Shown piece by piece: positions 44,776 to 55,968 of a DNA stretch of 64,000 bases. Source of the DNA: Sorghum bicolor. Its lineage: Eukaryota > Streptophyta > Magnoliopsida > Poales > Poaceae. A program made the translations under genes and the position numbers. Location of the stretch: the NCBI RefSeq assembly GCF_000003195.3, contig NC_012874.2, forward strand, positions 62,687,768 through 62,751,767. Direction: 5' to 3'. Under the pieces are notes generated by a model. It did not search any database and was not told the DNA's origin. It saw nothing but the letters and a program-made list of their open reading frames with translations. How positions within the stretch are numbered: the first letter of the stretch is position 1; the number at the start of each line of letters is the position of its first letter.

Positions 44776-46840
44776 CATAGCAACAGGCGAGCCTTGCATC
44801 AGCCATGGGGGTCCCCTTGGCTTATATCTACCACAGGTAAAATCCTGTTACAAATGTCTTTTTGGAAAGTAAAAGTGGCGTGTTTGGATAAACTGTCTTT
44901 TATATATGCTGGTAAAGTGGTAAAGTTTGCGCTGCTTGAGATTATATATCTATACCTAATAATAATAAAACAAAATTTCTTGTCACTCTAAATTTTTATC
45001 TAACTTTGTTCTCTATTCGGATTATGGTTTTTTATCAGATAATCCTCTTTTCAATCTGCTAAGCCAAACCCACGTCAGCTCTATATATCTCGCATACATG
45101 CATCAGCGGACCCAGCATACATGCATCACAGCATGCACATGCATGAGCACCTTAATTAGCTGCCCACTTAATTAAACAAATCGGACAATTACAAGGAGAC
45201 CACTTCTCCTATTTGGTCACACATCCACACATGTAATCTCACATTGCATGCACACACCATCTTATTTCTTCAGTAATACCATCCCAACTGCACCGGCGAA
45301 AACAAGCATCACACAGTTCGCACATCTCCCATGTACATCTCATGGAGTGATCACCTTCACGTACGTATATTATGTTCTAGCCCGTATATACATCCCAAAT
45401 GAGTGAATGTCATTCTTGACCACTAGGACCTCAGTTCCTCAGTGACCTGGAGTGAGACCAAGGCGAGGATGTGCGATAGCGACGATGCGGGGCAAGGTCA
45501 AGGAGAGAGGAGATAACGAATTGGGCGAGGCTCCCAAGTCATGGGGAGGCATGCGACTACCGAGACATAGTTGCATGTGGAGCTACCGGGGCGTTCTCGC
45601 GTCTGGGCTCCATGGGCGCTGAGGTGATGTGATCGTCAGCCTATTAGGGCTCCATGTGGCCGCATTGGCAAGACTTCAAGCAGACAAAGTGGGAGGCCTC
45701 AGGGTGCGAGTGGATGAGGTCGTGACTCACTCTGAGCTAGCAGGTAAGGATGAGAAAGAAGAGAAAAAGAAAAAAGAAAGAAAGAAGAGAAAATAAAAAT
45801 AAAAGAAAAGGTATTATGTTTCCTTATTGATTAATTGTGTGTTGTTGGTCTTGGCTTTAACAAAAATTACATAAATGAAGTATTTATTTACTATGTAAAT
45901 TCACCGGTATGAAGTAGGCTCCATTGAATTGTTGATTCTTCGATGCTATAGTTGGAAGTGGAAGTGAAAACGTGTGCCACTAGCCCTCTGTGTTCGCGTG
46001 CGCTATGGCATAGATGCAGTTGATTACTGAAGTAGTTTCTCCTCTTATATCGCAAGGGCAATTTTGCTAGTACTTCCTTATATTGTACTTTTTTATATTA
46101 ATTTCAGAATACTATACTTCGATATATAGATGTGCTTGGTTTGTGCATTATGTGTATCAAATCTAATTTACTCAATGTCGAGAAAGAAAATCTCGTGCTT
46201 ACAAAAGATCTAGCTACCTAGTTGCAACGTGTAACATCAACAAACTTGATTTTGTTTTCTTCATTGGGAGAATCCCTCTTATTCTTATTCCGCGGACGCA
46301 TCTTTCAAGTGGCACGCAGAGACGGACATGACCCATTGGCTGGTCCAACCATGAACGAAACCATCACGTATCCAGCTTGTGACAACGAAAAAGCAAGCGA
46401 CGGAGTCATGCGTGAAATGGCGCCGCCCGTGAAGTCGCGCCGTGATTGACATCAGCCTCATCATCAGGGTTTACATATGTAAGAATTCGATGACAAGTCA
46501 ATGTTTATCCCGTACGTACACACACGTACGACCGAACGAGTGCACGAGCTTGCACACGGGAGCCAACGTCAAAAGCACAAGCAACCGCAGCAGCGGTCAA
46601 AAAGTGCACTCGAACCACACCCCCCACACACACAAGTAAAAAAACATACGCTCATATATATATGTACTCAATTTCTCACCTTTATATGAGCGTACTCCCT
46701 ATCCCAGGAACACCTCAAAAAATTAAGATAAATCAACAATTCTCGAGATTGATAAAATTATCATAAATATCTTCCCATATAGACAGACATGTATCTACTA
46801 TTCAAAGAATAATGCCAAAATCTTATAATAAACATAGGAA
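44776..46840. other. Spacer with a Helitron-like 5' terminus
   Basis: No gene seen. TCTATACCTAATAATAATAA at 44949, preceded by A, closely matches the 5' end of the Helitron at 2275-9714. No convincing 3' end (hairpin plus CTAG and T) was found; a weak candidate is CTAG near 46217. Short polypurine runs lie at 45750-45800. Confidence 0.4.
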
Positions 46841-48557
46841 CACTATTACAAAAATATTTACCGTGATGAGCAAAAAGCATTGAACGAGATGGTTTTTATA
46901 ACAACCTTAGTTTAAAGGTCACGATTAATATGGTCTTAACCGAGACTATTGCCCTGCTTATCTCGGTTAATCGAATAAAAAAAGAAAAAAAAAGAAAAAA
47001 AAATCTATGGATAAGCCCGATCTACCCACAGGCCTGATAGGCCCGTCCTCGCATCGTACCACCGCTCGCCAGATCTCCGCCGTTGTCGCGTCCGCTTGCT
47101 GGAGGATGTTGTCCGCTCACCAGATCCGCCCAATGCTTGCCAGATCTAGCCACCATGGACGCAGAACCAGCCTCCAATGGCGGATCTGGCCACCACAGGC
47201 ATGGATCCGCTCGGTCGTCATCGTCGTCAAAGGTGGTCTGGTGGCGGATCCGCTCGATCGTCGTCCGTGCCGGCAAACCTAGGTGCGGCCCCACATCGTC
47301 CTCGTCCTCGCACCGCCAGAGGGGCGCTGCTCACCCAGGCCGCCCCTCGGACCAGTTGGAGAGGCTGCTCGCAAAGGCCGTCGCCCACATCCGCTAGATT
47401 TAGGCACATGGACAGAGGTCGCTGGGAGATGAAGAGGGAGTGGTGGAGCATGGACAAAGAGGTGTTGGTGTCGCTAGGAGACGAAGAGGGATTGGTGGCG
47501 CACGACCGGACTACCGAGAGGAGCCGCCTGCTCGCCTAATTGGGAGCCTAGAGGGAAAGAGGATCCATTGTTTCTAATAAGTTTTTCTTTAGTAGATCGA
47601 GTCTAGGGTTAGTGTCTCTCCATGTCAAATTTTTTGGTATTGGAGTTTTATCTTCTTCTTGTCCTCTTCGGCGACGGTGAAGGAAAGAGAGGTGGAATCG
47701 GTTTCTCCATAGCGGCTCCGTTGAAGATAAGGACGACAACTTCGGCGTCAGCATCTTGATCAACATGACGACATGGAGACTTTTGTTTCCGGACGACGGC
47801 ATCAAGGCAGAGATGATGTCACCGCTATGGAATAATTTTCTCCAGTCTCTTCTCTGTTTTATTATGGTTAGATCTAGCCACAATGAAGGACTAGGAAGAA
47901 TATTTTTTAGATTAGTCATCCTCACTCTTCGGTGGCAGAAAAAAGAAGAAGGACGACACCGGAAAGAAGAAGTTCCTCAATTCCGCCTACTGGAATGTCG
48001 GCCGTCGTTCGTTGGGCATTTGTTCTCATGCCATTTGCCGAGTGTTTGCCTATGCGGTCATCTATACTGCAAAGTATCTAACAGGTTAGGTTTTGAGTTG
48101 TGCTTTACACAACGTGAGTACTATATTGTAATCCAAAGTGCCTGTGACGTGTTTGTTGTACTCAACTATCATATAATATAATTCTTCTTTCATCGCAAAA
48201 AAGGAGAAAGAGAGGAGGGGTGGGCTTCAGACAAGAAGGGACGCTGTGGGGAATAAAATTTTTTTTTTGGGGGGGGGGTGTTAGGGTTTCAGCCGGTTAT
48301 TATTATACTGTGACCATGTTTTGGGCCGATTGAGCTTCCTTATGGGCTTGACCATATTAACAAGGCCCACATCCAAAAATGGGAGTATTTTATAAGCCCC
48401 ACCTCAGTTAATAAATTTTAGGAGGTGATTATTACCACCTTGGTTAATAAAAAATAACCGCCTCGATTAATCCAGACATTAACCAAGGTGGTTTAAAAGC
48501 CTGCCCGTCTCTAAGACCTATTTTCAAACGCTGCGCAAAAGATTTTGTATAGTAGTA
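46841..48557. mobile_element. CACTA-like non-autonomous element
   Basis: Left end CACTATTACAAAAAT (46841), right end ATTTTGTATAGTAGTA (48557), with GAA on both sides (46838-46840 and 48558-48560), the 3-bp duplication size of CACTA elements. Subterminal regions carry repeated AACCGAG / TTAACCAAGG-like motifs (46905-46975, 48405-48500). The interior (47000-47540) is GC-rich and repeats CCAGATC/GGATCTGG, with broken reading frames. The last base of the right end departs from the CACTA consensus, so the boundary is tentative. Confidence 0.55.
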
Positions 48558-49478
48558 GAAAATATAAGCACTAGTATCAAGTCGAGTACTTAAATCTAGA
48601 TAAACAATTTCCACCATAAGAAACTAACCAACTGATCTTCATGTGCCTTGGTCGAGAGCTTGCATTGCTTGAATTTGTCCTACTACTGTAACTTGTTTCA
48701 CAACTTCTCCAATTTGGTTGTCCCATTGATGTGCTTGTTCAACTCACCCTTGAAGTTCTTGAATGAAGTGGACATGATATGAAGTGCACGTCCCTTGGCT
48801 AATGACATGTCACAACCTCTATGAACTCGATAACCTCTACAAGCTTTCATCGGATCGAATTGTGAGTTACTAGAGACAACTACATAACAACTCAGTGTAT
48901 AAGTTGTCTATTGTAAGTTGCCTTACGTAACACTAAACGATTGTGTCAAGCTTGTAGCGGATGGCTCCAAGATATAAAAGGCGTTACGATGAATGAAAGG
49001 GTACTATAGAAAGAAAGAAACCATAGCTCCATAATTGAAGAAACATGATCATCTTTAAATGTGCAAGAGATATCTAAGAAACTGGTTAAAGATTACAAAG
49101 TTATTTTATCGCCAATAGAACTTACCATGATGAGACCGAAGGGCTACTTTATTTGGTCTTATCTAAAATTGTGCAATCCCGAGATAGTAATAGGAAAAAA
49201 AAATTAAGGAACAAGAAAGATGACAATAGGTTTTTACGTCAATAGAGCTAAAGTAAAGGCGCATCAAGTGAAAACAATTATAGTCAAAAAAATAATCAAA
49301 ACTATCTGCAAAAAAAAAAAAAACGAATGAAAACTCAAAAATACTACAATAACCAACTAGCTACCCATGCTATTTTCGCAGACCAACTTCTAGTTAACAA
49401 TTTAATCTAACGGGCAAATACGGATATCAAAAAAAATACTCCGTATCAACGTGACGCCATCGATGTTGTTGTTGTTGC
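48558..49478. other. Spacer downstream of ODC, no gene
   Basis: AT-rich, with an A-run at 49309-49323. It presumably holds the ODC 3' UTR next to 49478. Nothing else recognised. Confidence 0.5.
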
Positions 49479-50759
49479 TCAGCTGGAGTATGCCACGTAG
49501 ATCTTCATCTCCGAAATGTCGAAGCCGTTGAACTTGGAGCCGGCACCTGTGGAGTAGGCGCCCATGTCGTCGAAGACGAGCCAGTCGCCGACGCTCATCT
49601 CCGGCAGCGGGTACCCGGTCACCACCTGGTCCTGTGAGTCGCACGTCGGCCCGAACACCGTCGACGAGTGCGTCGTCGTCTTCTCCTCCCCGCCGGCGGC
49701 GAGCGGTCTCGGCCGCGGAACCTTGTGGTCCATGAGCACGTTGTTGAGCGAGCCGTAGAGCCCGTCGTCGATCCAGTACTCGCGGGCCTCGCCGCGCGCG
49801 CGCCTCCCGATGACGCGCGCGGCGAGCGTGAACGCCGTCTCGGCGAAGTACCGCCCGGGCTCGGCGATCACCTCGACGCGCCGGCACCGCAGGAGGTCGC
49901 CGAAGGCGTCCGCCAGCGCGCCGTTGATGACCGCCGCGGCCTCGTCGAAGGCGGCGCCGGCGCTGAACCCGCCGCCGATGTCGAGGACGCGCATGGGCGG
50001 CATGCCGAGCGCCGCGGCGGCGTCGAACGCCGCGCGCGCGGACTCGATGGCGCCGCGGTACACGCCGACGCGGGAGCGGGACACGGGGCTCCCGACGTGG
50101 AACGAGACGCCGGCGACGCGCACGCCCGCGCGCTGCGCGGCGCGCAGCAGCGGGGACACCTCGTCCGCGTGCGCGCCGTACTTGTTCATCAGGTCGCCGC
50201 CGCGGCCGCCGCCGGCGACCGTGGTCCCGCCGTCGGGGCCCTTGAGGCGGAGCAGGAGCTCGCAGTTCGGGTGGCAGCGCGCCACCTTGGCCACCTCGGA
50301 CTCGGTGTCGTAGGTGGCGAGCGCGACGCCGGCCGCCGCGGCGTACTCGAGGTGCGGCTCGGCCTTGCACGGGTTGGCGTAGATCAGGTCGCCGACGCCG
50401 ACGCCGAGCGCGAGCACGGCCTCCATCTCGGCGCGGCTGGCGCAGTCGAACCCGGCGCCGAGCGCGGCCAGCGCGCCGAGGAGCGCAGGGTCAGGGTTGC
50501 ACTTGACGGCGTAGAAGGGGCGGACGTCGGGGAGCGCACGGCGCCAGGCGGAGAAGAGGTCGACGACGGTGTTGATGTGGAAGACGTGGAAGGCGGTCCG
50601 CTGCGCGGGGCTGGACGTGGCGATGATGGAGCGGATGAGGCCGGCGACGGCGTCGTCCTTGTCGTCGTTGGTCGTCGTGAAGGAGACCACCTTCCTGTCC
50701 TTGACGCCGGGAGCCGATAGCACGGTCTGCGGCATGGCATCATCAGTTCCTTCACCCAT
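49479..50759 (-). CDS. ODC: Ornithine decarboxylase
   Basis: Intronless 426-aa protein starting at ATG 50759. It has all landmarks of group IV PLP decarboxylases: the PLP lysine in FYAVKCNPD (Lys86), FDCASRAE, the His of SFHVGS (about 220) that stacks on PLP, the glycine loop DIGGGF (about 259-264), EPGRYF (about 299-304), and the catalytic Cys in FGPTCDSQD (about 372). The substrate-contacting DDMGAYS lies near the C-terminus. The enzyme converts ornithine to putrescine, the first step of one branch of polyamine synthesis. Some plant members also use lysine, which sequence reading alone cannot exclude. The C-terminus ends at IYVAYSS and lacks the PEST tail of mammalian ODC. Very GC-rich; the long frames on the opposite strand are composition artefacts. 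Confidence 0.94.
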   Translation of the reverse strand: MGEGTDDAMPQTVLSAPGVKDRKVVSFTTTNDDKDDAVAGLIRSIIATSSPAQRTAFHVFHINTVVDLFSAWRRALPDVRPFYAVKCNPDPALLGALAALGAGFDCASRAEMEAVLALGVGVGDLIYANPCKAEPHLEYAAAAGVALATYDTESEVAKVARCHPNCELLLRLKGPDGGTTVAGGGRGGDLMNKYGAHADEVSPLLRAAQRAGVRVAGVSFHVGSPVSRSRVGVYRGAIESARAAFDAAAALGMPPMRVLDIGGGFSAGAAFDEAAAVINGALADAFGDLLRCRRVEVIAEPGRYFAETAFTLAARVIGRRARGEAREYWIDDGLYGSLNNVLMDHKVPRPRPLAAGGEEKTTTHSSTVFGPTCDSQDQVVTGYPLPEMSVGDWLVFDDMGAYSTGAGSKFNGFDISEMKIYVAYSS

Positions 50760-50870
50760 GCTGCCGGCGGGTGAACGACGACGCTGACGATGAAGAACTG
50801 AAGGCGGTCGCGCGTCGCCAAAGCAAGCAAAGCAGGGAGGTAATAATGATGAATCGAAGGTGGCTAATTA

Positions 50871-51055
50871 GGCCAGTCTCAATGGGGTTTCATTAGAGTT
50901 TCATGCACATTAAATATGCTGATGTAGCGCTATATTAATGAAGAGAGAGATGATAAGAGTTTCATGAGAGTAGAGAGAGTTTCATCCCCATGAAACTCCT
51001 ATGCACTATTTCCAAAATATAGATGTGTTGTAAACTGTGTCATGATAGGATGGCC
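50871..51055. mobile_element. Small Tourist-like MITE in the ODC promoter
   Basis: 185 bp from GGCCAGTCTCAATGGGG to CATGATAGGATGGCC, with TTA at 50868-50870 and 51056-51058. It lies about 110 bp upstream of the ODC start codon. Contains repeated GAGTTTCATG / CATGAAACTC motifs that fold back. Confidence 0.7.
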
Positions 51056-54000
51056 TTAATCTTTTGCGTTGCTCTGCGCGCAGCATGCATGAGGCGTCTG
51101 TGGCTGCCCTTTTATATCGCGAGGAGTAGCGGTGTTCTAGGAGGGACATGACGTGTTACTACTGTCCACGGGAGGAATGGGTTAGGTTAGGGGATGTTTA
51201 ATTGGTTGGAGTTGGTAAAGTTTAACAGGTACTGTAGCATTTTTATCTTATTTGTAAATTATTGTCGAATCATAGACTAATTAGGCTCAAAAGATTCGTC
51301 TCGTAAATTACTCTAAAGCTATGTTTTTTGTTTCGTAAATAGTATATATTTAGTACTCTATACATGTGTCAAATATTCGATGTAAGTATGTAACGGACGG
51401 TAAAGTTTAACCAAACACACTCAGACATAGCACGTGAACAAAATCTATGCTACCATTTATCTATGACGAGAGGACTCCTGTCTGACCGGACTATTGCTTC
51501 TTAATGAGTCATTAATTAATGGTCATATTTAGCCAGGGTTGCAAAGCAGGAACAGGGCAAATAAAGCTACCCGCAGTTGGTTGCCAGGCTTGGCATTGGC
51601 ATTGGCCATTGGAGCACATGCAATCGTGCATGTACACTAAAACAATGGTTAGTACATACTAGGAATTCTAAATAACCTTGAGTGCCAAAAATCGTCAACA
51701 AAAATAGAAAAACGTACAACTAAGGAAATAATCCTTAGCTACTACCGTCAAGAAAATTCCATAAAAAGTAGAGGATAAGGAAAATTTATTTTCTTGATCG
51801 TTTTGGCACTTAAGGATAATTTCCTTGAAAACTGTTGTCAAAGAAACTATGACCACAACTAATTTGCCAAAGTGTTAAGAAAATATTAAAAGCGTCAAGT
51901 AAATAAGTTTCCATGAGGGCCAACAACCCCATCACAAAAGTAGTCTGGACCCTCAAGGAATATATATTTCCTTGGAGGAAATATGGCTTGACGGATTAGA
52001 GATGACGTTTTTAGAAATCGTCACGATGCAGCCAAAGTCCACTATAAGCCCACCATAGGCCAAACCCTATCCTGCCTCCCTCACTCCCTACCCATCAGCC
52101 GCCCCTCACACCCTCTCTCTCCCGAGACTTTGGCATTTCACCCATGATCAAAAACTGGTTTCGTAATTTTATCATCCCGCAAAGTGATTTCGCCCCTTTA
52201 CCATTATGAACCTAGTGTAACCCGCTGGATTGCCATTTGGGGAGTTTTAATTCGTGGGGAAAAAAAAGGCCAATCCTTCCACTTCTACCCCTGCCTGCTC
52301 TCCCGTTCTTCGTCAAAGCTGATCGATGAAACCATTTTACGGGATGGTAAAATTACGAAACCAGTTTTTGATAATGGGTGAAATGCCCCTCACACTCCCT
52401 CTCCCTGATAGCTAGGTGCACTGCCGCCCCTCACCCTCTCTCTCCCCCTGTCAGCGGCGACGGCGGTCCTACGGCTCCTGGAAGGACATCACCAAGAACT
52501 AGATCTTTGCCACTCCTCCTCAACTCCCATCGTCGGCACCTACCAATAAGACCCCACTCCCCTTTGGTGCTTGCTGGCTAGGCTATATTTCGTGCCCCTC
52601 ACATAGATATGGTCACGTTTCGTCCCTCTCACATAGATCTGGTCGGATTGGGTGCTCCTCAGGCTAGCAGGAGATCTAGCTAGGGTTCGATCGATTGCCC
52701 ATATTAGATTTTTTTCCTTAGATGCGATGGTGATAGGAATCCTCCGATTTGCTCTGATTTTGGTAGTTCTAATGTGGGTTTCTGCATTTTGTGGTTTCAT
52801 TGAGGATGAGTAGTACGGTGTACAAAGGATTTGAGCCTATCTACATGGCTATGAACAGCAGTTCACAACTCAGAACTTAGAAGCCGAGTGATACATTTTG
52901 CTACTATTGTCTCTGTATTTTGTATTAAGAAATGAGGTCATGGTCTCCAATGTTTCCGTGTAGGTTGGTTGCAGTTTGGGATTGTGAAAGATGGGGAACT
53001 CTTTATTTTAGGTGGTATGTTTTTAATTTCATGTATATAGGTAAGTTCTTTCAGATATGATTTAGAGCCTTGGTCAGCACATGTGCTTGCTACCCGTTAT
53101 AGGTTTGATAAAATGACTGAATTAAGTTGCTTGACTTATATATGCAAATCCTTCCAGCTTTTTACTTGCCTACCTTTTTTTGCACCTATTATAGGTTTGA
53201 AAGACTAAACCAAGTGCAGTCACCGAATTTGTTGATAGGTAGTATATAATGTGTATTCAGTCACCGTTGTGGGAACTAAGATAAGCATATAATGTGTATT
53301 CAGTCACCGAATTTGTTGATAGGTAGTAATTGTTTTTAGATAGCAGTAACACTTGATAGCAGTAATTGTTTTCAGTTAGCAGCACTTCATAGCAGAACAT
53401 GATATGTAGTAATTGTTTTCAGCAGGTTGATAGAAGTAATTGTTTTCAGTTAGCAGCACTTGATAGCAGAACTTGATATGTAGTAATTGTTTTCAGAAAG
53501 CAGGAGCACCGAATTGTTTTCAGTCCCTGGTTTTTAGTTTTTAGAAAACAGCAGCAACACTTGGACAAGGTAAGTTAGCAGTAATTATTTGAGACTTGAT
53601 TATCTGTCCTGAGGTGAACTCTAATTAGCTTTATTATCTGTCCTTATTGTACATGACTTGACACCTTGTTCCTTGCCTATGGTTTACTTTGCCTACATAT
53701 GAGTAATATTGCACATGTGTCATTTTCAGGAGACAAATACAAAGACCAGGACCATGATACAATGGATTTTTTAAGGAGTGCCACTATATAGCAAAAAAAT
53801 TCAAGACTATGCACTTGCTTTGTAGAATGCTATTGTAATAGATGTGAAGGTCGACAAGGACCTATTTTTGCGTTTCAAGTTTTATGTTGATTAGAACATC
53901 TTGTGTTAATGTACGTACTGGAAAAATAACCAAATTGTTGGGTTTTATGTGATTTTCTTTTATATGATCTGTGGTCAATGATGGACTATTTGATGTACAT

Positions 54001-54287
54001 GTGACGATTACATGGCAAACTCAATATGTGACGAGAAACATCATACCTGGCGGATGGATATGACGATCTATTTTGTCACAAACTATCGGGCCTAGTCTGG
54101 GCTGAATGGGCTTCTAGGATTCTATGACAAACACAAATACCAATCTGTGATAGCTTATATCCGTCTAGTAAATGTATGACGTTGGATACATGACGTTTTT
54201 GCCAATCGTCATGGTAGTTAACTATGACGCATTTTGTTTGTCTATGACAAAAGTAAACCGTTATGTGTAAAGGTTTTTCTTGTAGAG
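51056..54287. other. Transposon-derived spacer including a CACTA 3' end
   Basis: 51190-51423 resembles the long MITE family (GATGTTTAATTGG...AACCAAACACAC). From about 52004 to 54287 the ends share repeated TGACGTTTTT/ATCGTCA motifs, and the right end AGGTTTTTCTTGTAGAG is close to the reversed CACTACAAGAAAAACC terminus of CACTA elements. I did not find the left terminus. 52380-52800 is C-rich and may be captured sequence. No intact gene. Confidence 0.45.
53210..53520 (+). repeat. Minisatellite-like AGTAATTGTTTTCAG repeats
   Basis: AGTAATTGTTTTCAG or a one-base variant recurs five times between about 53320 and 53505, separated by variants of TTAGCAGCACTTGATAGCAGAA. TATAATGTGTATTCAGTCACCG occurs twice just before. 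It is a higher-order tandem of about 75 bp. Confidence 0.75.
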
Positions 54288-54410
54288 CACTACCACAAAA
54301 ACTACACTTTTCTTGGCAGCTCTATTTTGGCACTAGAAATTCTTAGCACTCATGGTGATGAAAGACGTCCCCGTCAACAATTGAGCACTAGTGAACCAAA
54401 TTTATAGGTT
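54288..54410. mobile_element. CACTA-like 5' terminus fragment
   Basis: CACTACCACAAAAACTACAC starts directly after the CACTA-like 3' end at 54287, followed by GCACTAG/GCACTCATGG repeats. The same kind of repeats (GTGCCAAAAATCGTCAA, TTTTGGCACTTAAGG) occur at 51690-51830, so the two parts may flank the element in between. Confidence 0.35.
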
Positions 54411-54801
54411 TTGGAGAGTGCTTTGGAATTCACATCTATATCAATATCAGTATCACCTGCTCTGAAGTCTAAACTAGATTTATAAAATTTAAGAGGTCCA
54501 ATCCATCATTCACACACCTACTCCTCTTCCACATCCATCTTATGGTTAACCAAATTTTCTTCCTAGCCAGGTACATGCTTTGAACCTTTGGATGATGTAG
54601 TAGCATGGCATCGACAGATCCTCAACAAGAGCACCTTGGGCAAAAAAAAGTTTGCCAACAGCAATTCAAAGATCAAGAGAGACATGTATGGATGGAATCA
54701 GGTTTGTCAGTGAATCAACAAATAAATAAGCTTAATGTACATTAAAGAGGACCTCGAAAGATAGTTTGGTCTTTCTACCAATAGAGGTTGGATGTGATAG
54801 G

Positions 54802-55170
54802 TGAAAGCCCTAGTTTTATTTTGGTAATTAGGTGACAACTAGTGGACTAATCTATGTCCTTAAGTGTTGATAAGCTAGGTATAGTCCACACAGGGATGAA
54901 CTAAGGTGACATGGAGGAGATGATGATGTCCAAAATGGTTGTAATGGCCACAAGATCAAGAGCTCAAACTTGAATCAGGGAAGGAGATGAAAACTATCCC
55001 GAAGGCTAAGATATATGATAGGGGTTTTCATTTTGCCAGTCGAGATGCAATAGAGTACGTAGTTGGGTTTAGGATAAATACCTATATTATTAAGAGAGGA
55101 TCTCTAAAGCCAAAGATGGTTAATCTAGTGCCACTAGCTATGATCTAACTTTACATATGGATTAGACATA
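54802..55170. mobile_element. LTR fragment of the TGAAAG copia family
   Basis: TGAAAGCCCTAGTTTTATTT and the following GGTAATTAGGTGACAACTAG match the starts of the solo LTRs at 4266 and 6844; later blocks (GGGTTTAGGATAAATA, ATTAAGAGAGG) also correspond. No right end with CTTTCA was found, so it is truncated. Confidence 0.6.
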
Positions 55171-55399
55171 GTGACATGGTGAGAAAGCAACTGACAATGT
55201 TTTGAATAAATGATAACTCAGTGCTTCAAGGTGAAAGGGTTTAATGGAACTCATTTGGAGATAGCACACATGCAAAATTGATTTGAGAGAAGGACTTAGT
55301 GCACTAAAATGCATTGCCATGGATTTATCAGGTGACCCTATTGAGGATGCACCGGAGCTAGGCTCCAACCTGAAATAGAGTTGAGGAGAGGCTATGTGG

Positions 55400-55968
55400 G
55401 AAAATTCAAAGAGGCTAGATGTCTCTCTGGTGGTGCAAGGATAAGGACCACTGTAATCTTTCGATGGGTCCAAAACCTTTTTGTATCCTTGTATACAAAC
55501 ATATGAAAGTTGCTCGAGTTTTTAGCATCACTCCTCTTAATATTTCTTTTCGCAAAGTGCTATTGGGGGATAAACTAATTAAATGGAGTGAATTAGTCAC
55601 AAGAGTGGCATTTGTGCAACTCGATGATCATTCTGATTCTGTTAAATGGACCCATACTAGTGGGGGTGTTCATTGTGCAATCGATGTATAGAAGATTAGT
55701 AAATCAAATGGCTATGCCTTCAAATAAATTGTTGTGGAAGATCAAATTACAACTAAAAGTTAAGATATTTGTTTGTCCTTATTGAAAGGGGTGATTTTAA
55801 CAAAAGACAATCTCGTAAAAGGAAATTTGAGGGTGATGAAAAAGTGTTGTTTTTCTAAGAGTCATGTAGTACGATTTGTTTGGAGGATTGTTCATGTAGT
55901 TTTTGGCTTGCAGTCGCCAACAAATATGACTATTTTTTTCCAAACATTACAACAACTGGATCCATAAT
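55400..55968 (+). pseudogene. LINE (non-LTR retrotransposon) ORF2 C-terminal fragment
   Basis: The frame at 55419-55691 contains TPLNISFRKVLLGDKLIKW, and after a stop 55773-55967 contains GVILTKDNLVKGN and FSKSHVVRFVWRIVHVVFG. This is the linker plus zinc-binding (zf-RVT) region that follows reverse transcriptase in plant L1-type LINEs. Stops and the loss of some Cys/His ligands show it is dead. Polymerase motifs are absent here. Confidence 0.75.

Noticed and set aside
49668..50720. 350-aa plus-strand ORF and a 322-aa alternative minus frame
   Set aside because: Both are composition shadows of the GC-rich ornithine decarboxylase gene, Arg/Ala/Gly-rich without motifs.
50384..50830. Possible upstream ORF regulating ODC translation
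   Set aside because: The frame opens at a TTG (50830), not an ATG; the first ATG in it lies inside the ODC coding region.
53210..53520. CRISPR-like regularly spaced repeats
   Set aside because: Plant nuclear context, uneven spacing, related spacers and no cas genes; it is a minisatellite.
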